Origin: Chloroflexota bacterium
GTDB taxonomy: Bacteria > Chloroflexota > Anaerolineae > Anaerolineales > UBA11579
Direction of reading: 5' to 3'
Length of the DNA: 64,000 nucleotides
Assembly (NCBI GenBank): GCA_016191875.1
Contig: JACPVG010000027.1
Location: forward strand, 1-64,000
In this document: positions 1 to 7,403 of the stretch, piece by piece
How the letters are laid out: each line of letters begins with the position of its first letter
Position numbering within the stretch: the first letter of the stretch is position 1
Notes under the pieces: model-generated
Databases searched by the model: none
Seen by the model: only the letters and a program-made list of their open reading frames with translations
What the model was told of the DNA's origin: nothing
Program-made: the position numbers and the translations under genes

Positions 1-48
1 ATCATCCACGACGCAGTACACCGTGACAATGAGTGTGTTAGTATCCAT
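1..48 (-). CDS. Transposase N-terminus (partial, runs off window)
   Basis: Only 16 codons are inside the window. The peptide begins MDTNTLIVTVYCVVDD, which resembles the opening of IS4/IS982-type DDE transposases (typically MD-x-D-T-F-I-x-x-V-[FY]-C-L-[VI]-DD). A good Shine-Dalgarno (GAGGAG) lies 6 nt upstream of the ATG, supporting a real start. No catalytic residue is visible because the rest is missing. Family assignment is from memory of the N-terminal pattern and is tentative. Confidence 0.5.
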   Translation of the reverse strand, partial: MDTNTLIVTVYCVVDD

Positions 49-140
49 TTGGGAGCTCCTCTAACTGGTGGTTTAGACATCTTCAGTTTAGAGAGTTCCC
101 ATTTTCTTTTCAAGCCCCGAATAACTTGCACACGGGGTTA
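1..140 (-). mobile_element. Left-truncated insertion sequence (end of IS)
   Basis: The first ~140 bases look like the 5' end of an insertion sequence whose body lies outside the window. A transposase start is read on the minus strand (start at 48), preceded by a GAGGAG ribosome site (55-60). The leader from 60 to 140 is more AT-rich than the rest of the window. The minus-strand motif ACCCCGTGTGCAAG (about 126-139) is a candidate terminal inverted repeat, because the sequence changes there into the 8-bp repeat array beside the first glycan gene. The other end cannot be seen, so family and exact boundary are inferred. Confidence 0.4.
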
Positions 141-161
141 AACAGGTATCAAGGCAAAGAC

Positions 162-217
162 GACTCCCAGACCACTCGACCCCCAGACCACAAGACCACA
201 GGACTACCGGACTTCCG
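162..217. repeat. 8-bp-period degenerate array (GACNNNNN x7)
   Basis: Seven consecutive 8-base units each begin with GAC: GACTCCCA, GACCACTC, GACCCCCA, GACCACAA, GACCACAG, GACTACCG, GACTTCCG. The register is kept without any indel. The array sits between the insertion-sequence edge and the first glycan gene. The period is not a multiple of three, so this is not coding-like. Two similar arrays follow at 1031-1078 and 1106-1153. Confidence 0.7.
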
Positions 218-229
218 CACGCCCTTGAT

Positions 230-1033
230 ATGCGCACCCGCCTGAAACAACTCACCCCGAAATTCGTGTGGAACGCCGGACGGGCGGCTTATTTCGGCCT
301 GGTGCATGCCCGCCAGTGGCCGGCGGCGGCGTTCCACCCCTGGCGGCGCGCCAGCAAACGCCGGCTGGCGGCGCTCAAAGACCATTTCAGCGGCGAGCGC
401 TGCTTCATCATCGGCAACGGCCCCAGTTTGCGGAACACCGATATCAGCAAGCTGGCGGACGAGTACACCTTCGGCCTCAACCGCATTTATCTGGCGTTTG
501 AAGAATGGGGCTTCGAGACTTCGTTCTTTGTTTCGGTCAACGACCTCGTCATCCAGCAGACCGCGGCCGAGATCGCCGCGCTCAAGATGCCCAAGTTCCT
601 CACCTGGCGCGCCCGCGAATGGGTCGCCCTCGACTCGGACACCCACTTCCTGCACACTACCTACACCGGCCCGAAATTCGCCCGCGACGCCCGCGGCCGC
701 CTGTGGGAAGGAGCGACGGTCACCTACGTGGCGCTGCAACTGGCTTTCCACATGGGCTTCCAGCAGGCCGTCCTCATCGGCGTGGACCACAACTTCGCCA
801 CCCAGGGCGCGCCCAACACGGCCATCACCTCGCAGGGCGACGACCCCGACCACTTCCACGCCGGCTATTTCGGCAAGGGTTTCCGCTGGCAGTTGCCCGA
901 CCTGGAGACCTCCGAGCAGGCCTACCGCATGGCGCGCCGCGCCTACGAGCGCGCCGGCCGCCAGGTGCTGGATGCCACCATCGGCGGCAAACTGGCTGTC
1001 TTTGAGAAGGTCGAATACGACAGTCTGTTCTGA
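230..1033 (+). CDS. DUF115 / MptE-like (6-hydroxymethylpterin diphosphokinase-like) protein
   Basis: A 267-aa protein with the motif GNGPSL at residues 62-67 followed by a conserved acidic pattern, and GVDHNF near residue 184. Both are typical of the DUF115/MptE-like Rossmann fold, which also underlies the motility-associated glycosyltransferase-like (Maf/PseE) proteins and is distantly similar to GT42 sialyltransferases. It is the first gene of glycan cluster I, which carries a CMP-nonulosonate synthetase 4 kb downstream, so transfer or handling of a nonulosonic acid is a reasonable inference. Enzymatic activity cannot be read from sequence. The stop codon forms the first bases of an 8-bp repeat array. 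Confidence 0.75.
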   Translation: MRTRLKQLTPKFVWNAGRAAYFGLVHARQWPAAAFHPWRRASKRRLAALKDHFSGERCFIIGNGPSLRNTDISKLADEYTFGLNRIYLAFEEWGFETSFFVSVNDLVIQQTAAEIAALKMPKFLTWRAREWVALDSDTHFLHTTYTGPKFARDARGRLWEGATVTYVALQLAFHMGFQQAVLIGVDHNFATQGAPNTAITSQGDDPDHFHAGYFGKGFRWQLPDLETSEQAYRMARRAYERAGRQVLDATIGGKLAVFEKVEYDSLF

Positions 1034-1078
1034 AGTGCTGAAGTCCTGAGGTCGGGAAGTCTTGATGTCTTGAAGTCG
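1031..1078. repeat. 8-bp-period degenerate array (TGAAGTCN x6)
   Basis: Six in-register octamers: TGAAGTGC, TGAAGTCC, TGAGGTCG, GGAAGTCT, TGATGTCT, TGAAGTCG. The first unit contains the TGA stop codon of the preceding gene. Apart from strand, the consensus shares the GTC/GAC core of the array at 162-217, so the first gene is flanked by related arrays. Confidence 0.7.
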
Positions 1079-1105
1079 AACCTCCACGCGGCCCCGCTTG
1101 ATACT

Positions 1106-1153
1106 TGTCTACCTGTGTACATGTTACCCTGTCTACCTGTTTCCCTGTATACT
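1106..1153. repeat. 8-bp-period degenerate array (TGTCTACC x6)
   Basis: Six in-register octamers: TGTCTACC, TGTGTACA, TGTTACCC, TGTCTACC, TGTTTCCC, TGTATACT. A further pyrimidine octamer TCCCTCCC ends exactly at the start codon at 1162. The last unit supplies a TATACT -10-like box. Confidence 0.7.
1148..1153 (+). promoter_or_regulatory. -10 box (TATACT) for a probably leaderless transcript
   Basis: TATACT lies 8 nt before the ATG at 1162 and no Shine-Dalgarno is present between them. The same spacing recurs before other genes here (29089, 33027, 34410, 39072, 44447, 53592). It supports the start at 1162 rather than the upstream in-frame start at 1105, which would lie inside the repeat array. 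Confidence 0.45.
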
Positions 1154-1161
1154 TCCCTCCC

Positions 1162-2652
1162 ATGAAGTCCCGTCTCTTCTTCGCCCTCACCGCCGCCCTG
1201 CTCCTGCTGGGCCTCGGCCTGCGCTTCATTGACCTGACCGACGCGCCGTTCGATTTCAGCCCGACGCGCCAACTGCGCGCCGCGATCATCACCCGCGGCA
1301 TTTACTATCTCAACCTGCGTGAGGCTACCGGGGCCCAGCGCGAGACCGCAGTGGCGTTGCAGGATGCGATTGTGGATTATGAGCCTTCTCTGTTTGAGAC
1401 GCTGGTGGCATTTACCTGGCGCGCCACTGGCGTGACCGAACTGTGGGTGGCGCGCATTTATTCGATTCTATTCTGGGGCGGGGCAACAGCGGCGGTGGTG
1501 GCGGCAGCCCGGCGGCTGGCGACGGCCGGGGGCGCGTTGGTGGCGCTGGCCTACATGCTATTCCTGCCGTTTGCGGTCATCGCCAGCCGGTCGTTCCAAC
1601 CCGAACCGCTGATGGTGATGTTTCTGTGCCTCGCTATCTGGGCTGCGCTGGCGTGGAGCGAGGAAAAGACCTGGAAGTATGCCCTGCTGGCCGGGCTCTT
1701 CGGCGGGCTGGCAGCGCTGGTCAAACTATTCGCCGCCTACATGGTCGCCGGCATGATGCTGGCCGTGGTCTGGCAGGCATTGGGGCTGCGCGCCGCGCTC
1801 AAGAATCGCCAGGTGTGGACGATGGCCGCGTTGATGCTGCTGCCCAACCTCGCCGTCTATTTCTTCGGGCGGACCGAGTTTGCTGGCGGCTACTTCCAGG
1901 CGTGGTTCCTCAGCCTGGCGGGCATGCTGCTCACCCCGGAGTTCTACATCCGCTGGGCGCTGTGGCTTGGCGAACTGGTCGGACTGGCGTTCGTGTTTCT
2001 CGCGCTATTTGGCGTGACCCTGGCTCGCCAGCCCGGCCGCGCCCTGCTGCTCGGCCTGTGGGTCGGCTATGGCCTCTACGGCCTGTCGGTGCCGCACCAG
2101 ACCATCACCCACGACTATTACCACCTGCAACTGGTGCCGCTCATCGCCCTCTCGCTCGCGCCGCTGGCGGAGCCGATGCTAGCGAAACTGGCCGTTCAGC
2201 CGCGCCCCTGGCAGGCGCTGGCGGCCGTCGTTGCGGTGGTCGCTGTGGCGCTGCCCGGCTGGCTGGCGCGCTCGCAATTGTTATCGGTCGATTATCGGAA
2301 TGACCCCGACTATTGGGTATCCATCGGGGCACGCCTGCCGGAAGATGCCAAAGTGGTGGCGCTCACCCAGCAATACGGCTATCCGCTTTCGTTCTACGGC
2401 TGGAAGCGAGTCAACCTGTGGCCGGTCACCGGCGAACTGGCGCTGGCCGAGGCGCGCGGCGTGGACGCGCGCCCCTTTGACATCCAGTGGGCGCAGTACA
2501 CCGAAGGTATGGATTTGTTCCTCGTCACCACGTACAACCAGTTGGAACGCCAGCCGGAGCTGCGCGACCATCTGTACAACAACTACGCCATCTACGATGA
2601 GGTGGAGGGCGCGTTCATCCTCTTCGATCTGCGCCAGCCGCTCGAGCCATAA
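1162..2652 (+). CDS. GT39-like membrane glycosyltransferase (ArnT/PMT type)
   Basis: A 496-aa polytopic membrane protein starting MKSRLFFALTAALLLLGLGL. It has a first transmembrane helix followed by an acidic loop (FIDLTDAPFDF), about ten further hydrophobic segments, and a hydrophilic C-terminal domain of about 150 residues. This layout fits dolichyl-phosphate-mannose mannosyltransferase/ArnT-like (GT39/GT83, pfam PMT_2) enzymes, which move sugars from polyprenyl-phosphate carriers on the outer face of the membrane. The start at 1162 is chosen because the longer reading frame (1105) translates a repeat array and a TATACT box sits 8 nt upstream. It belongs to glycan cluster I. Donor and acceptor are unknown. 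Confidence 0.75.
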   Translation: MKSRLFFALTAALLLLGLGLRFIDLTDAPFDFSPTRQLRAAIITRGIYYLNLREATGAQRETAVALQDAIVDYEPSLFETLVAFTWRATGVTELWVARIYSILFWGGATAAVVAAARRLATAGGALVALAYMLFLPFAVIASRSFQPEPLMVMFLCLAIWAALAWSEEKTWKYALLAGLFGGLAALVKLFAAYMVAGMMLAVVWQALGLRAALKNRQVWTMAALMLLPNLAVYFFGRTEFAGGYFQAWFLSLAGMLLTPEFYIRWALWLGELVGLAFVFLALFGVTLARQPGRALLLGLWVGYGLYGLSVPHQTITHDYYHLQLVPLIALSLAPLAEPMLAKLAVQPRPWQALAAVVAVVAVALPGWLARSQLLSVDYRNDPDYWVSIGARLPEDAKVVALTQQYGYPLSFYGWKRVNLWPVTGELALAEARGVDARPFDIQWAQYTEGMDLFLVTTYNQLERQPELRDHLYNNYAIYDEVEGAFILFDLRQPLEP

Positions 2653-2694
2653 CGGGAACCATGAGGGTTATTCGCTCAATCAGCATTTGCTTTC

Positions 2695-2720
2695 GTAGGG
2701 GCGCAGCATGCTGCGCCCCT
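2695..2720. repeat. Dispersed GTAGGGGC palindrome, copy 1
   Basis: GTAGGGGCGCAGCA followed by its reverse complement, forming a perfect dyad lacking only the last two bases (GG instead of AC). Near-identical copies are at 37399-37426 and 46710-46737. It lies in the spacer between the GT39-like and GT2 genes, only 17 bases before the chosen GT2 start. Confidence 0.85.
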
Positions 2721-2737
2721 GGTCGGGTTCTCTCCTG

Positions 2738-3643
2738 ATGACCGCCGTCTCCATCATCACGCCTTCCTATAATCAGGCCGCGTTCCTGAAAGACGCAATT
2801 GAGTCCGTATTGGCGCAGGACGTTCCCGGCCTCGAGTACATCGTCATTGACGGCGGCTCGACGGACGGCAGCGTAGAGATCATCCGCGATTACGCCGGCC
2901 GCCTTGCCTATTGGGCCTCCGAACCCGACTCCGGCCAGGCCGATGCGATCAACAAAGGGCTGGCGCGCGCCCGCGGCGATGTGGTGGCGTGGCTGAACTC
3001 CGATGACGTGTACCGGCCGGGCGCGGTGGGTTCGGCGCTGGCCGCGCTGGACGCCGACCCCGCGCTGGCGGTCGTCTATGCGGATCTCGACTCGATGGAC
3101 GCCGAAGGCCGCGTCTTCCACACCATTCGCTACGCGCCCTACACGCTTCTCGACCTGCTCGCGTTCCGCATCATCGGCCAGCCCACCGTGTTCTTCCGCC
3201 GCGCGGCGCTCGAACGGGCGGGGAGGCTCGACCCCGGCTATCACTTCCTGCTCGACCATCACCTCTGGCTGCGTCTGGCGCAGCACGGTGGGATGCGCTA
3301 CCTGCCGCAGACGCTGGCCGCCGCCCGCCACCACCCGGCGGCCAAGAACACCGCCCAGGCCGCTCGCTTCGGCGAAGAGGTTTACCGGATTCTGGACTGG
3401 GCCAAAGCCCAGCCTGCCCTGAAACCCCTCATAGAGGAACATCCGCGCAAAGTGTGGGGCGGTGCGCACCGCCTGAACGCCCGTTACCTGCTGGACGGCG
3501 GCGCGCCCGGCCCGGCGCTGAAAGCCTACGGCCGTGCCCTGGCCAACGACCCGTTCTATGCCCTCAAACACTGGCGGCGGATGTCCTATGCCGCGGCCAG
3601 CCTGTTGGGGTTGGGCGGTTTGCGAAGGACGATGGGAAGATGA
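2738..3643 (+). CDS. Family 2 glycosyltransferase
   Basis: A 301-aa GT-A fold enzyme. The N-terminus TAVSIITPSYNQAAFL is the classical GT2 nucleotide-binding opening; it is followed by DGGSTDGS (about residues 46-53) and LNSDD (about 88-92), the DXD-type metal/nucleotide-sugar site. It presumably adds a sugar from a nucleotide donor to the cluster I glycan on the cytoplasmic side. The start at 2738 is preferred because the longer frame from 2708 begins inside the palindromic repeat and adds ten non-conserved residues. Sugar specificity cannot be inferred. Confidence 0.88.
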   Translation: MTAVSIITPSYNQAAFLKDAIESVLAQDVPGLEYIVIDGGSTDGSVEIIRDYAGRLAYWASEPDSGQADAINKGLARARGDVVAWLNSDDVYRPGAVGSALAALDADPALAVVYADLDSMDAEGRVFHTIRYAPYTLLDLLAFRIIGQPTVFFRRAALERAGRLDPGYHFLLDHHLWLRLAQHGGMRYLPQTLAAARHHPAAKNTAQAARFGEEVYRILDWAKAQPALKPLIEEHPRKVWGGAHRLNARYLLDGGAPGPALKAYGRALANDPFYALKHWRRMSYAAASLLGLGGLRRTMGR

Positions 3644-3679
3644 GCGTAAAGCGTCCGAAACCATCCAGGCGCAGCGCAA

Positions 3680-3703
3680 GGGCCGGTTTCAAACCGGCCC
3701 CTA
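3680..3703. repeat. Palindrome related to the GTAGGGGC family
   Basis: GGGCCGGTTT-C-AAACCGGCCC followed by CCTAC. The right flank GCCCCTAC matches the end of the GTAGGGGC palindromes, while the left outer arm is eroded (GCAAGGGC). It sits in the 150-bp gap between the GT2 and methyltransferase genes, which shows no gene. It may also act as a hairpin in the transcript. Confidence 0.6.
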
Positions 3704-3793
3704 CAAAATCATCGACGGCGGCTCTGCGAAACAGACGCCCAATCGTCCATTGCGTGAGGCGGATTTTGCCCTCTCGCTGACTCTGTGGTGAAA

Positions 3794-4672
3794 ATGAATC
3801 CCAATCTACCTGACGACAAATTCCGCGGCGGCTCGGTGGCCGCCTTCGACGAGAGTTGGGCCGCCCTGCCGGCCAGCAATCGCTACCACTTTGCGCGCCA
3901 CGAACCCGCCCATCAGGTGCAGTTCGCCTTTCAGAACCACTTTCGCGTCTTCCAGCGTGTGCTGGGCGAGGTGCGCGCCGGTCGCGCCCTGGAGGTGGGC
4001 TGCGGGCGCGGCAGTATGGCGGCTTTCTTCGCCGACGCCGGTTTCGAGGCCGTCATGTTGGACACCAGCCGCCCGGCGCTCGAACTGGCGCGCGCCAACT
4101 TCCTTCAAGACGGCCTGACCGGCCAGCCCGAAATCGCCGACGCCCTGCGCCTGCCGCACCCCGATGGCAGCTTCGACGTCGTCGTCAGCATCGGCCTGTT
4201 CGAGCACTTCGCTGACATCGCCGCCCCACTGCGCGAACAGGTGCGCGTGCTGCGGCCGGGCGGTGTGTTTCTCGGCTATGTGGTGCCAGAGCGCGCCCTC
4301 TCAGTGCAGACGCTGGCCGCGCCGCTCAACGCCTTGCTCAAAATTGAACATCGCTGGCAGACGCGGCGCGACCCCAAACAGGCCGTGCCGCGCAAAGCTC
4401 CGCTCTACCGCAACGCCTATCGCGCCCGCGCTTACCTGAACTTACTGGATGGCATGGGGGTCTCCGGCCGCGGCGCGTTCGGCATGTTCCCGCTGCCGAT
4501 GGTCTCGCACTCGCCGTCGTTCCCATTCACGCCCATGTCGCCTGCCCGCGAGGCACGCTTGATGCGCCTGTGGCGCACCCTCTTGCGGCTCAACCCCGCC
4601 CGCCCCGGGGGCGACCCGTGGACCTGCCCCGAGTGGTGGGGGTTGGCATTTCTGGTGTGGGCGCGCAAATAA
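3794..4672 (+). CDS. Class I SAM-dependent methyltransferase
   Basis: A 292-aa protein with a Rossmann methyltransferase core: motif I LEVGCGRGS (about residues 64-72), an acidic residue ending beta-2 (MLDTSRPAL), motif DALRLPHPDGSFDVVVSIGLFEHF (given here as positions 115-138, key residues D-P-F-D-V-V and FEHF) and the LRPGG post-motif. This is the Methyltransf_11/25 pattern. It lies in glycan cluster I and probably methylates a sugar or carrier-linked intermediate. The ATG at 3794 is chosen over two in-frame GTG codons just upstream (3785, 3788). The C-terminal ~90 residues are not part of the core fold. Confidence 0.82.
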   Translation: MNPNLPDDKFRGGSVAAFDESWAALPASNRYHFARHEPAHQVQFAFQNHFRVFQRVLGEVRAGRALEVGCGRGSMAAFFADAGFEAVMLDTSRPALELARANFLQDGLTGQPEIADALRLPHPDGSFDVVVSIGLFEHFADIAAPLREQVRVLRPGGVFLGYVVPERALSVQTLAAPLNALLKIEHRWQTRRDPKQAVPRKAPLYRNAYRARAYLNLLDGMGVSGRGAFGMFPLPMVSHSPSFPFTPMSPAREARLMRLWRTLLRLNPARPGGDPWTCPEWWGLAFLVWARK

Positions 4673-4718
4673 GCCGCTTGTATTTATAGAGATTGGAGAA
4701 CCCGCGGCCAAGACCTTC

Positions 4719-4743
4719 GGGCCGCCACAAGGGCGGCCCCTAC
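4719..4743. repeat. Hairpin related to the GTAGGGGC palindrome family
   Basis: GGGCCGCC-acaa-G-GGCGGCCC followed by CTAC: an 8-bp stem with a short loop, ending in the GCCCCTAC signature. It lies in a ~195-bp spacer upstream of the cytidylyltransferase. A TATACT box (4839-4844) further downstream is the likeliest promoter for that gene. Confidence 0.6.
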
Positions 4744-4867
4744 GAACAGACTGATTGGTCGCAGGGGCGGGGCCAAGCATTGCGCTGCAATGCCGCCCGC
4801 CCAAAATGCATTGTCGGCCGCTGTCTCTTATTCCATGTATACTTGGGCAACGCGATCCAACCCAATC

Positions 4868-5575
4868 ATGACCGACCCCTACATCTTCGCCGTCATCCCT
4901 GCCCGCGGCGGCAGCAAGGGCCTGATTCAGAAGAACACCCGCCTGCTGGGCGGCCTGCCGCTCATCGCCCACACGTTGCGGGCCGCCCAGGCCAGCCAAT
5001 TGCTCACCCGCACCATCGTCTCGACCGACGACGGGCGCATCACGGCTGTGGCGCGCGAGCACGGCGGCGAGGTGCCCTTCAAGCGCCCGGAACGCCTCGC
5101 CAGCGACCAGGCCAGCACGGTCTCGGTCGTCATGCATGCCCTCGGCTGGCTGGAGACCAGCGAGAAGATTCAGCCCGATATCGTGGTGCTGCTCCAGCCC
5201 ACCGCGCCGCTGCGTACTGCCGAAGACATCGACAACGCCCTGGGCCTGCTGCTGGAAAGCAAGGCCGATTCAGTGGTCTCGTTCAGCCCGCCGCTGGCCG
5301 ATAACCCCTATTACGCCTACGTGCAGGATCGCCATGGGCGGCTTCAGCCGCTGCGCGCCGCGCCGGCCGGCACCCGCCGCCAGGACCTGCCGGAGCCGCT
5401 CATCCGCAATGGCGCCATCTATGCCATCCGGCGCTCGGTGTTCATCACCAGCAACAGTTTCATGGGCATCGACATGCGGCCATACATCATGCCCGCCGAA
5501 CGTTCGATCAATATCGACGACGACCTGGGGCTGGCCCTGGCCGAATTCTTGCTCAACCGCCAGCCGCCCGCATGA
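4868..5575 (+). CDS. neuA: CMP-nonulosonate (acylneuraminate) cytidylyltransferase, copy I
   Basis: A 235-aa enzyme of the NeuA/KdsB superfamily that activates a nonulosonic acid with CTP. The N-terminus carries IPARGGSKG (residues 10-18), the CTP-binding loop, then the basic segment QKN. LLQPTAPLR (about 107-115) and the ending SINIDDDLGLALAE are typical of CMP-sialate, legionaminate or pseudaminate synthetases. The ATG at 4868 is used; the longer reading (4790) adds non-homologous residues through the spacer. A 4-bp ATGA overlap couples it to the next gene. A second, divergent copy lies at 59873-60589. Confidence 0.85.
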   Translation: MTDPYIFAVIPARGGSKGLIQKNTRLLGGLPLIAHTLRAAQASQLLTRTIVSTDDGRITAVAREHGGEVPFKRPERLASDQASTVSVVMHALGWLETSEKIQPDIVVLLQPTAPLRTAEDIDNALGLLLESKADSVVSFSPPLADNPYYAYVQDRHGRLQPLRAAPAGTRRQDLPEPLIRNGAIYAIRRSVFITSNSFMGIDMRPYIMPAERSINIDDDLGLALAEFLLNRQPPA

Positions 5576-6522
5576 CCCTGCGCATCCTCAACCTTGAACC
5601 CGAGGGCTATAGCCCGGAGGCGCGCCGTATCCTCCAGACCTGCGGGAGCGTGACCGACGGGCCGCTCGACCGCGCCGCCCTTCTGGCCGCCCTGCCGCAT
5701 GTGGATGTGCTCCTCGTGCGCTTCGCCCACCGCATCGACCGGGAAATTTTCGACGTTGCGCCGCGCCTGAAGGCCATCGTCACCGCCGCCACCGGCACGG
5801 ACCACATCGACGCCGCAACGGCCGAAGAAAGAGGCGTCCGGGTCCTCAGCCTGAAGGGCGAGACGGAATTCCTGGAACGCGTCCCGGCCACAGCCGAGCA
5901 CACCTGGGCGCTGCTGCTGGCCCTGCTGCGCCGCCTGCTCGCGGCGGCTGCCAGCGTGCAGGCGGGCCGCTGGGAGCGCGACGCGTTCCGCGGCAACGAC
6001 CTGGCGGGCAAACATCTGGGGCTGGTGGGCGTCGGGCGCATTGGCAGGATAGTGGCGGGCTACGGCCTGGCCTTCGGGATGCAGGTGGGCGGCTACGACC
6101 CGGCCCCAGCCAAACGCGTGGACGGCATGCGCTATTTCGAGACGCTCAACGAACTGCTGGCCTGGTCGCAGGTGCTCAGTCTGCATGTACCGCTGGAACC
6201 GGCTACCATGGGTCTCATCGGTGCGGCCGAGCTGGCCGCCCTGCCGTCCGGCGCCTGGCTGGTGAACACCAGCCGCGGCGCGGTGCTGGACGAGGCCGCC
6301 CTGCTGGCCGCGCTGGAGTCCGGGCATCTGGCGGGCGCGGCGCTGGACGTGCTGACCGACGAAGCCACCCGCATGCGCGGCGCGCCGCACCCGCTGGTCG
6401 AATACGCCCGCACGCACAACAACCTCATCATTACACCCCACATCGGCGGCGCGACCGTCGAGTCGATGGCGATGACCGAAGTGTTCATGGCCGAGAAACT
6501 AAAAGCCTTCCTCTCCGAATGA
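5572..6522 (+). CDS. D-isomer-specific 2-hydroxyacid dehydrogenase (SerA-like)
   Basis: A 316-aa NAD-dependent oxidoreductase. The Rossmann GxGxxG is in LVGVGRIGRI (151-160). The catalytic Arg lies in NTSRGAVLDE, the Glu in the segment after ALDVL, and the His in TPHIGGAT (about residue 287). Length fits the phosphoglycerate/glycerate dehydrogenase family without an ACT domain. Translationally coupled to the cytidylyltransferase and the following sulfotransferase, it may make or modify an acidic precursor for the glycan. The true substrate is unknown. Confidence 0.85.
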   Translation: MTLRILNLEPEGYSPEARRILQTCGSVTDGPLDRAALLAALPHVDVLLVRFAHRIDREIFDVAPRLKAIVTAATGTDHIDAATAEERGVRVLSLKGETEFLERVPATAEHTWALLLALLRRLLAAAASVQAGRWERDAFRGNDLAGKHLGLVGVGRIGRIVAGYGLAFGMQVGGYDPAPAKRVDGMRYFETLNELLAWSQVLSLHVPLEPATMGLIGAAELAALPSGAWLVNTSRGAVLDEAALLAALESGHLAGAALDVLTDEATRMRGAPHPLVEYARTHNNLIITPHIGGATVESMAMTEVFMAEKLKAFLSE

Positions 6523-7403
6523 CGCCCCCGGCCTTCACCTGCTCGATGGCCGTCTCCGCCTCCGGGCATTCGCTCCTGGCGCTGCTGCTGGACGCCCACC
6601 CACAACTCACTCATCCGGGCGATACGATTCTCTCCGCCCATCTTTTTGAAAGCGCCAACTGCGCCTGCGGGAAACGCCACGCCGAATGCGAATTCTGGGC
6701 ACGGATGACTACCTGGGAAGGGTACGTCTATCTGCGCGACCACCTGCGCCGCGGCCCGCTGAAAACGCTGTATTCGCTTCCGGTTCTTTTTCCGCTTCAA
6801 CGTGCGGGGCTGGTTGTGCATCCCGGCCTGCGCCGCTATGCCCGAACATTGCTGGCCTACCCCGAGCGCGTGCAGGAACTCACCGGCGCGCAGGCGGTCA
6901 TCTATGGCCGCAAGCGCCTGGCCGACCTGCTGCTGCCGCTGGCGACCAGAGCAACTGTCCGCATTCTGCACTTCACCAAACATCCTATCGCCCAGGCGAT
7001 TTCGTTCTCCAGGCGCAAGGCGCGCGCTGGCCAGACTCCGGCCGATTTCGCCCGCGAGTGGCGCTTCTACAACCGGCGCGTGCTGCAGGCCGCCCGCCTG
7101 GGCCCGGATACCGGTTACCTGCACATCCGCTACGAAGACCTGTGTCTGCGGCCGGAAGAAACGCTCACCGCGGTCTGCGCTTTCCTCGGCGTGGCGTTCC
7201 ACCCGGATATGCTGCGCCCCGGGGCCCAGCGTCCCAGCCACGTCATCGGGGCGCGCTCGCTGGTGGGCGCGCCCGGCCAGCCCTTTCCCGGCATCCGCCC
7301 GCCGGACCTGTCCTTCGCCGACCTGCCTTCGGCGGAACAGGAAATCGTGTGGCGCATCGCCGGCGGGCTGGCCGCCGGACTGGGCTACCCGAGGGCGTAT
7401 TGA
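6519..7403 (+). CDS. Sulfotransferase-family protein
   Basis: A 294-aa protein resembling PAPS-dependent sulfotransferases: an N-terminal strand-loop-helix (SMAVSASGHSLLALLLDAHPQL) corresponding to the 5'-phosphosulfate-binding loop, a central RILHFTKHPIAQAISF segment corresponding to the 3'-phosphate site (R-D-P in most members, here K-H-P), and YLHIRYEDLCLRPEETL, a very typical sulfotransferase motif. The P-loop is degenerate (ASGHS instead of xSGTT), so activity is less certain than for the cluster II enzymes. It overlaps its neighbours by 4 bp and 1 bp. Confidence 0.72.
   Translation: MTPPAFTCSMAVSASGHSLLALLLDAHPQLTHPGDTILSAHLFESANCACGKRHAECEFWARMTTWEGYVYLRDHLRRGPLKTLYSLPVLFPLQRAGLVVHPGLRRYARTLLAYPERVQELTGAQAVIYGRKRLADLLLPLATRATVRILHFTKHPIAQAISFSRRKARAGQTPADFAREWRFYNRRVLQAARLGPDTGYLHIRYEDLCLRPEETLTAVCAFLGVAFHPDMLRPGAQRPSHVIGARSLVGAPGQPFPGIRPPDLSFADLPSAEQEIVWRIAGGLAAGLGYPRAY

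Noticed and set aside
6686-7402. N-terminal extension of the flippase frame (a 753-aa reading)
   Set aside because: This part overlaps the sulfotransferase in another frame and is Arg/Ala/Pro-rich without homology; the ATG at 7403 gives the normal flippase length.
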